DNA of 38,758 nt from Gammaproteobacteria bacterium (GTDB lineage Bacteria > Pseudomonadota > Gammaproteobacteria > Pseudomonadales > Azotimanducaceae), in contig JABGTE010000181.1 of the NCBI GenBank assembly GCA_018647445.1, positions 1 through 38,758 on the forward strand, read 5' to 3'. The translations under genes were made by a program, and so were the position numbers. Under the pieces are notes generated by a model. It saw nothing but the letters and a program-made list of their open reading frames with translations, searched no databases and had not been told where the DNA came from. This document shows, piece by piece, positions 33,896 through 38,758 of the stretch; the stretch's first letter is position 1, and every line of letters starts with the position of its first letter.

Positions 33896-36800
33896 TTAGG
33901 TCGCAAGAAATCGTTCCAATAAGTTTTCAATTAATTTAAACCGTTTTTCACGATCGTCTATTGTATCCACAATTGCGATCCGGTTGGCAGAGGCAAATTT
34001 GTAACGATGCGACTGCTTTTGCACCAGTTCAATCACGCGTTCGGCGGGTACTTTGGTGTTTTGAAGAAAATCTATTTTGCCGCCTCGTGGCCCCAGGTCT
34101 ATTCGGTTGATGCCGAGGTCTGCTGCGATTAATTTGATTTCGGTGACTCGGAACAAGTTTTTTACAGGTTCTGGCAATAGCCCAAATCGGTCGATCATCT
34201 CAACCTGGAGGGCGCGTAGCCCATCGGTGGTTTTTGCATTCGAGATGCGCTTGTACAGCACGAGACGCATTTGGACATCCGGCAAATAATCATCGGGAAT
34301 TAAAGCAGGCAAATGCAATTTAATTTCGGTGCTGTCTTCGCCGTCGGTATCAAAGTTAATTTGTTTGCCGTTTTTAAAGGCAATCACAGCCCGGTCTAAC
34401 ATGTCCATATAAAGGCCGAAACCGATAGCGGTCATGTTACCGGTTTGGGATTCGCCTAAGAGCTCACCGGCGCCCCGGATTTCCATGTCGTGGGTCGCGA
34501 GAATGAACCCGGCGCCGAGGTCTTCTGCCGCGGCGATCGCCTCCAGCCGTTTTTCGGCATCGCTGGTGAGCGCGCCGCTTTCAGGCGTTAGTAGATAGGC
34601 ATAAGCTTGGTGATGCGATCGACCAACGCGGCCCCTAAGCTGATGGATTTGAGCGAGCCCGAATTTGTCAGCGCGATCCATGATGATGGTATTGGCATTT
34701 GGAATGTCGATGCCGGTTTCAATGATGGTGGTGCAGACCAAAATATTGGCTCGCTGGTGATAAAAATCCGACATCACCTGCTCGAGTTCCTTTTCGCGCA
34801 TTTGGCCATGGCCGACAAGGACCCGCGCAGCGGGTACGAGCTGCTTGAGTTCATCGGCAACCCGTTCGATATCTTTTACTTCATTGTGGAGGTAATAAAC
34901 CTGGCCGCCGCGCAACAGTTCCCGTTGAATCGCCTCTTTGACAATGCCGAGCTCTCGCGCTCGGATAAACGTTTTAATCGATAGGCGCCGGGCGGGGGGC
35001 GTCGCAATGATCGAGAGATCCCTGAGACCAGTCATCGACAGGTTTAAGGTGCGTGGGATCGGTGTTGCCGTCATTGCAAGCACATCGACGTCGGCGCGCA
35101 ACCCTTTGATCCGTTCTTTTTGTCGAACGCCAAAGCGATGTTCTTCATCGATGATCAATAAACCCAGATCTTTAAAGCGAATTTGGTCCTGGATTAGGGC
35201 ATGGGTCCCAATGACGATATCGACTTGGCCTGTGTCAAGTGCCGCAATCACTTGGTCTTGCGCCTTGCGGGTTTTAAAGCGCGAGATACTCTCGATTCTG
35301 ACCGGCCAGTCCGCAAAGCGGTCGCGAAAGGATTGCAGGTGCTGCTCAGCAAGGAGTGTCGTGGGCACCAATATAGCAACCTGTTTGCCGCCTTGGATCG
35401 CAAGAAAAGCCGCGCGCATGGCCACTTCCGTTTTACCAAAACCGACATCGCCGCAGATCAATCGATCGGTCGGTTTCGGATTACAGAGATCCGCAATAAC
35501 CGCCTCAATGGCGCTCATTTGGTCGGCGGTTTCCTCAAAAGGGAAGGCGCGAACGAATTGGTCAAATTCGGTATCTGGCTCTGGAAAGGCAAAGCCCAGC
35601 TTGGCCTCGCGCCGAGCATACAGCTCTAGTAACTCGGCGGCGACATCCCGGATTTGCTCAGCCGCTTTTCGCTTTGCCTTTTGCCAGACATCGCTGCCTA
35701 GGCGATGCCAGGGGGCAAGGTCTTTGTCAGCGCCAGTATAGCGGGATATGAGGTGTAGGTCGGATACTGGCACATACAGCTTGGCTTCTTCTTGATATAA
35801 AAGCGCTAGGAATTCATTGGTTTGGCCATCAATTTCGAGCGTAATCAACCCCTGGTAGCGTCCTACGCCATGCTCCAAATGCACAACTGGGGCGCCTTCG
35901 GACAGCTCGGTCAAACTTCGAACGACCAGCTCCTCTGCTTGGTCGCGCTCTTTCTGCCGCCGCCGCGCCTGTAAGACGCGCTCGCCGAACAGCTGCGGCT
36001 CCGAGATTTGGATCAAGCGGTGTTCCGGCAGGCACATCGACCGGTCAATTGGTGCGATGCTAATGCAGAGTGGGGCATCAGAGGTTATAAAATCCAGCCA
36101 GGAGCTTACCATTTTTGGCGCAAGGCCCGCGGTTCTTAGTAGCTGATCAATTAGTTCTCGCCGGCCGGGTGTTTCAGCACTGATTAGGATCCGCGCGTTT
36201 TGCGTTGCAAAGTGCGCTCTTAATCGGTGAAACGGATCCTCCGCGCGATCTTCAATGCCAAGATCTGGCGCGGGCAAGGTATCGAAGGTGCGCGCACCTT
36301 TGCGAAAGGTTTCCAGTCTATCGAGACGCGGAAAGGCCTTTAGCAGACCCATGAGCTCATCCTCAGCTAGGAGTAAGGCCTCGGGCGGTAATATCGGTCG
36401 TTCAAGGTCATAGCGCAAACTTTCATAGCGGGATTTTGCGGTCTCCCAATAGCTTTGGATGGGATTGGCAATGGCTTCGGTGATTAGCAGTAGATCCGCC
36501 GGTAGGTAATTCAGGAGCGTTTCGGTTTCGGTATAAAACAGCGGTAGGTAATACTCGATACCCGCCGGTGCTTGGCCTTGAGCGACATCCTGATAGATTC
36601 GACAGTCCCGGGGATTGCCGCCAAATTGCTCATGCCATTGATCCTGAAATAACCGGATACCCTCTTTAGACAGCGGAAACTCTCGTGCTGGCAAGGTATC
36701 GATCGCCTCGGTGATCCCCGTCGACAGCTGGGTTTCGGGATCAAAGGTTCGGATGGACTCAATCTCATCGTCAAACAACTCAACCCGAAAGGGATGTGCC

Positions 36801-37348
36801 GCCCCCATGGGAAACAGATCGAGGACCGAGCCCCGGACCGTGAACTCACCGTGTTCAATTACCGTGTCGACCGCCCGATAGGCGCTGGCATGCAGCTGGC
36901 GTCTTAAGGTACTGAGGTCTAATTGTTGGCCGGTTTGCAGCCTCAAATTGTGGCCGAGTAAAAATGCCCGAGGCGGCAATCGAAGGAGCAAGGTCGCTGC
37001 AGGCACAATGACCACGGCGCGGTCGACCGCTGCTCGACTGAGCAAAGCCAAACGATCTGATAAAATATCTTGATGCGGCGAGAAGCCGTCGTAGATTAGG
37101 GTTTCATAGTCCGGAAAAATATCGATAGGGTAGGCGCCGCCTGAGAAAAACGCCAGCTCTTGTTGAAGTCTTTGCGCGCTTTGAGAATGTTCAGCGATGA
37201 TTAGGATACATCGGTTTTCAGTCAGGGCCGTTTCGTGAATGGCCAGCGCAAAGGCTGCGCCCTGCAGGCCATGCCATCGCCTGATGTCATCCGATTGTAT
37301 GGGGATGTCATCGGCTTGTATGAGAAATTGAGTTGCTGGATCGATCAT
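33896..37348 (-). CDS. mfd: Transcription-repair coupling factor
   Basis: Removes RNA polymerase stalled at DNA lesions and recruits UvrA. From ATG 37348 the protein has 1150 residues, matching E. coli Mfd (1148); the upstream 84 codons of the track ORF (from 37600) are the divergent promoter region. Order: UvrB-like N-terminal domains (to about residue 340), RNA polymerase-interaction domain (EEAKLYVPVSDLHLISRYTG, about 480-550), Walker A GDVGFGKTEVAMRA near residue 633, DEEHRFG, TATPIPRTL, the helicase lobe with TTIIETGIDIPNANT and QLRGRVGRS, and the C-terminal inhibitory domain. No strong ribosome site is visible. Confidence 0.96.
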   Translation of the reverse strand: MIDPATQFLIQADDIPIQSDDIRRWHGLQGAAFALAIHETALTENRCILIIAEHSQSAQRLQQELAFFSGGAYPIDIFPDYETLIYDGFSPHQDILSDRLALLSRAAVDRAVVIVPAATLLLRLPPRAFLLGHNLRLQTGQQLDLSTLRRQLHASAYRAVDTVIEHGEFTVRGSVLDLFPMGAAHPFRVELFDDEIESIRTFDPETQLSTGITEAIDTLPAREFPLSKEGIRLFQDQWHEQFGGNPRDCRIYQDVAQGQAPAGIEYYLPLFYTETETLLNYLPADLLLITEAIANPIQSYWETAKSRYESLRYDLERPILPPEALLLAEDELMGLLKAFPRLDRLETFRKGARTFDTLPAPDLGIEDRAEDPFHRLRAHFATQNARILISAETPGRRELIDQLLRTAGLAPKMVSSWLDFITSDAPLCISIAPIDRSMCLPEHRLIQISEPQLFGERVLQARRRQKERDQAEELVVRSLTELSEGAPVVHLEHGVGRYQGLITLEIDGQTNEFLALLYQEEAKLYVPVSDLHLISRYTGADKDLAPWHRLGSDVWQKAKRKAAEQIRDVAAELLELYARREAKLGFAFPEPDTEFDQFVRAFPFEETADQMSAIEAVIADLCNPKPTDRLICGDVGFGKTEVAMRAAFLAIQGGKQVAILVPTTLLAEQHLQSFRDRFADWPVRIESISRFKTRKAQDQVIAALDTGQVDIVIGTHALIQDQIRFKDLGLLIIDEEHRFGVRQKERIKGLRADVDVLAMTATPIPRTLNLSMTGLRDLSIIATPPARRLSIKTFIRARELGIVKEAIQRELLRGGQVYYLHNEVKDIERVADELKQLVPAARVLVGHGQMREKELEQVMSDFYHQRANILVCTTIIETGIDIPNANTIIMDRADKFGLAQIHQLRGRVGRSHHQAYAYLLTPESGALTSDAEKRLEAIAAAEDLGAGFILATHDMEIRGAGELLGESQTGNMTAIGFGLYMDMLDRAVIAFKNGKQINFDTDGEDSTEIKLHLPALIPDDYLPDVQMRLVLYKRISNAKTTDGLRALQVEMIDRFGLLPEPVKNLFRVTEIKLIAADLGINRIDLGPRGGKIDFLQNTKVPAERVIELVQKQSHRYKFASANRIAIVDTIDDREKRFKLIENLLERFLAT

Positions 37349-37452
37349 GAAGAAGAAGGCGCAATTAAAAAAGGAGTCCGAGCGGGAGTGTACGCGAAGA
37401 CAACGGCTTGCGCTTACTTGCACCGGAAATTTATTCGTTCGACGCGGTTTGA

Positions 37453-37480
37453 TTGCGCCGAAGCGCTGAGTCCTTATAAT
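37453..37480 (+). promoter_or_regulatory. Candidate promoter of gap
   Basis: -10 TATAAT (37475-37480) is a perfect match; -35 TTGCGC (37453-37458) with a 16-base spacer matches three of six. It lies about 145 bases before the gap start and just upstream of the dyad at 37501. Confidence 0.5.
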
Positions 37481-37500
37481 GGCGCCTGAGCGACGAAAGG

Positions 37501-37516
37501 GGTCTTTTATAAGACC
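37501..37516. promoter_or_regulatory. Dyad GGTCTT-TTAT-AAGACC in the gap leader
   Basis: A perfect six-base inverted repeat with a four-base centre, starting about 14 bases after the predicted transcription start. It could be an operator (repression by blocking) or a short hairpin at the 5' end of the mRNA. Confidence 0.5.
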
Positions 37517-37629
37517 AAATGTGAGCCCGGTTGGTAGATGGTGCACGCAAGTTGTACCAAAATGCGGCATTGCGTGTGAGCGGTGCCGCTCGGAAAACAA
37601 GAATTGAAGACAATTGTGAGGAGATGACC

Positions 37630-38758
37630 GTGGCCAAACCCGGACTCGACCAAGTATTTTCCGATTGGAAGCAACGTGAAGCGCTGGCGGAAGCCATGAT
37701 TCCGCTGATCGGGCAGCTCTACCGTCGTAACGTGGTCATCTATATTCATGGTGTGCCCCTGTTCAATCAATCAGTCATCGAAATGATGAAAGCTCATCGC
37801 CGAGTTAGGCAGATTGAAAAGAACGAACTGTCTGAGTTTGAAACCCATCCCATGATTGCCGTCTTGGCAACGTTGGATTTGTCACCTGCGCATATCGATA
37901 TCGGTAAGTTGGCTGGGGCTTATATGGATGATTCGGAGGGCCTCACCGTTCCGGATTATGTGAAACGGGCTTGTGCCGAGATTATGGGGGTTGAAGCTCA
38001 GGTTACGCACGCAGCAAGGGACGTTGTGGTTTACGGCTTTGGTCGAATTGGCCGTTTGGTCACACGGCTCTTGATTGAGAAAGCGGGCGGTGGTCAGAAC
38101 CTCGTCCCGAAAGCCGTTGTTTTAAGGCCGCCCAAGGATCCAATAAAAGATTTAAGAAAGCGCGCGAGTCTGCTGCGCCGCGATTCAATTCACGGGCCCT
38201 TTGCGGGCACGATCCGAGTCGATGCCGACAACCAAGTGCTTATTTGTAACGGCATGGCAATCAAGTTCATCTACGCCTCTGATCCGAGCGATATTAACTA
38301 TCCGGAACATGGCATTCAGGACGCGCTGATTATTGACAGTACCGGAGTCTGGCGAGATGAAGCCGGCTTGTCGCAACATTTGCTCAGTCCGGGTACGGCT
38401 AAGGTGCTACTCACCACGTCCGGTAAGGGTGCTGTGAAAAACATTGTATCGGGCGTTAATTCAAATCTAATCGAGCCAACCGATACGCTTATCGGTGCTG
38501 CATCGTGTACGACGAATGCCATTGTTCCAGTATTAAAGGCCATTAATGATCGCTACACCATAGAGCATGGCCATATGGAAACAGTACATGCCTACACGGA
38601 TGATCAGAACCTCCATGACAATACGCATTCAAAGGAACGACGCGGTCGCAGTGCGCCTCTGAATATGGTGTTGACCGAATCCAATGCAACGAGCTCGGTG
38701 GGCAAACTGCTGCCAGAACTCGCGGGTAAGTTAACGGGGAATTCTATTCGAGTCCCGG
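37630..38758 (+). CDS. gap: Glyceraldehyde-3-phosphate dehydrogenase, N-extended type (partial, 3' end outside window)
   Basis: Converts glyceraldehyde-3-phosphate to 1,3-bisphosphoglycerate with NAD(P)+ and phosphate. About 130 extra N-terminal residues (AKPGLDQVFSDWKQREALAE, then MIPLIGQLYRRN) precede the NAD-binding VVVYGFGRIGR. The catalytic cysteine is in ASCTTNAIVP (about residue 293), followed by TVHAYTDDQNLHDNTHSKE. This long form resembles the Pseudomonas gap beside mfd (about 480-490 residues). The start is GTG 37630, with GAGGAG six bases upstream; ATG 37624, in the same frame, lies too close to that site but cannot be excluded. The track omits the gene because no stop occurs before 38758. 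Confidence 0.92.
   Translation, partial: MAKPGLDQVFSDWKQREALAEAMIPLIGQLYRRNVVIYIHGVPLFNQSVIEMMKAHRRVRQIEKNELSEFETHPMIAVLATLDLSPAHIDIGKLAGAYMDDSEGLTVPDYVKRACAEIMGVEAQVTHAARDVVVYGFGRIGRLVTRLLIEKAGGGQNLVPKAVVLRPPKDPIKDLRKRASLLRRDSIHGPFAGTIRVDADNQVLICNGMAIKFIYASDPSDINYPEHGIQDALIIDSTGVWRDEAGLSQHLLSPGTAKVLLTTSGKGAVKNIVSGVNSNLIEPTDTLIGAASCTTNAIVPVLKAINDRYTIEHGHMETVHAYTDDQNLHDNTHSKERRGRSAPLNMVLTESNATSSVGKLLPELAGKLTGNSIRVP

Noticed and set aside
35829-36035. Minus-strand and plus-strand ORFs inside mfd (for example 34938-35741)
   Set aside because: Shadow frames of mfd, which is unambiguous by its helicase motifs.
37349-37600. 84-residue N-terminal extension of Mfd in the track
   Set aside because: Arg/His/Cys-rich sequence unlike Mfd, and it covers the divergent gap promoter; ATG 37348 gives the standard length.

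Overview
This is a chromosomal window from a gammaproteobacterium. It looks most like the Pseudomonadales/Cellvibrionales side of the class. The grounds are the E. coli-like PepN, TatD, Slt70, GlpG and LexA proteins, the MoxR-DUF58-DUF4381-BatA-BatBC-BatD operon, a SapC-family protein, and the order topA - lexA - (SPOR, MscS, SapC) - MTI phosphorylase - CsiV - mfd - N-extended gap. That last block resembles the Pseudomonas aeruginosa topA...lexA...mfd-gap neighbourhood as I remember it. I saw no rRNA, tRNA, CRISPR array, insertion sequence or phage gene. The window reads as core genome, and species cannot be named from it.

Layout. Bases 1-6304 hold the end of an RND permease, a MAPEG protein, an ACC deaminase/D-cysteine desulfhydrase homologue, cysE, nadK, an xdhC-mocA pair and a GlpG-like rhomboid protease. 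Bases 6301-10095 hold a DUF2797 protein diverging from pepN across a region with a 10-bp tandem repeat. Bases 10177-17142 are one tightly coupled minus-strand operon: moxR, DUF58, DUF4381, batA, a batB/batC fusion and batD. Its products would form an AAA+ ATPase plus von Willebrand-type envelope machine. Bases 17596-18885 are amtB, followed by a strong hairpin shared with the convergent ddl. Bases 18997-24551 are minus-strand: ddl with an SMP-30 hydrolase, then slt-tatD-glutaredoxin-like, then a universal stress protein.

Bases 24652-28445 hold an unrecognised membrane-anchored protein, a 500-bp gap and topA. Bases 28768-32791 start with lexA, whose promoter carries two SOS boxes. Diverging from it are a SPOR-like exported protein, an MscS channel, a SapC-family protein and S-methyl-5'-thioinosine phosphorylase. 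Bases 32857-38758 hold csiV-like and mfd on the minus strand and a partial N-extended glyceraldehyde-3-phosphate dehydrogenase on the plus strand. The ORF track missed the last gene because it runs off the window.

I found no convincing wholly new system. The observations most worth checking are these. xdhC and mocA lie in one frame separated only by TAA CCC TTG. CysE ends without its C-terminal tail. Short tandem duplications recur in several gaps; one of them, when collapsed, restores a small ORF between topA and lexA where Pseudomonas carries sulA. There are also two operator-like dyads, upstream of topA and gap.
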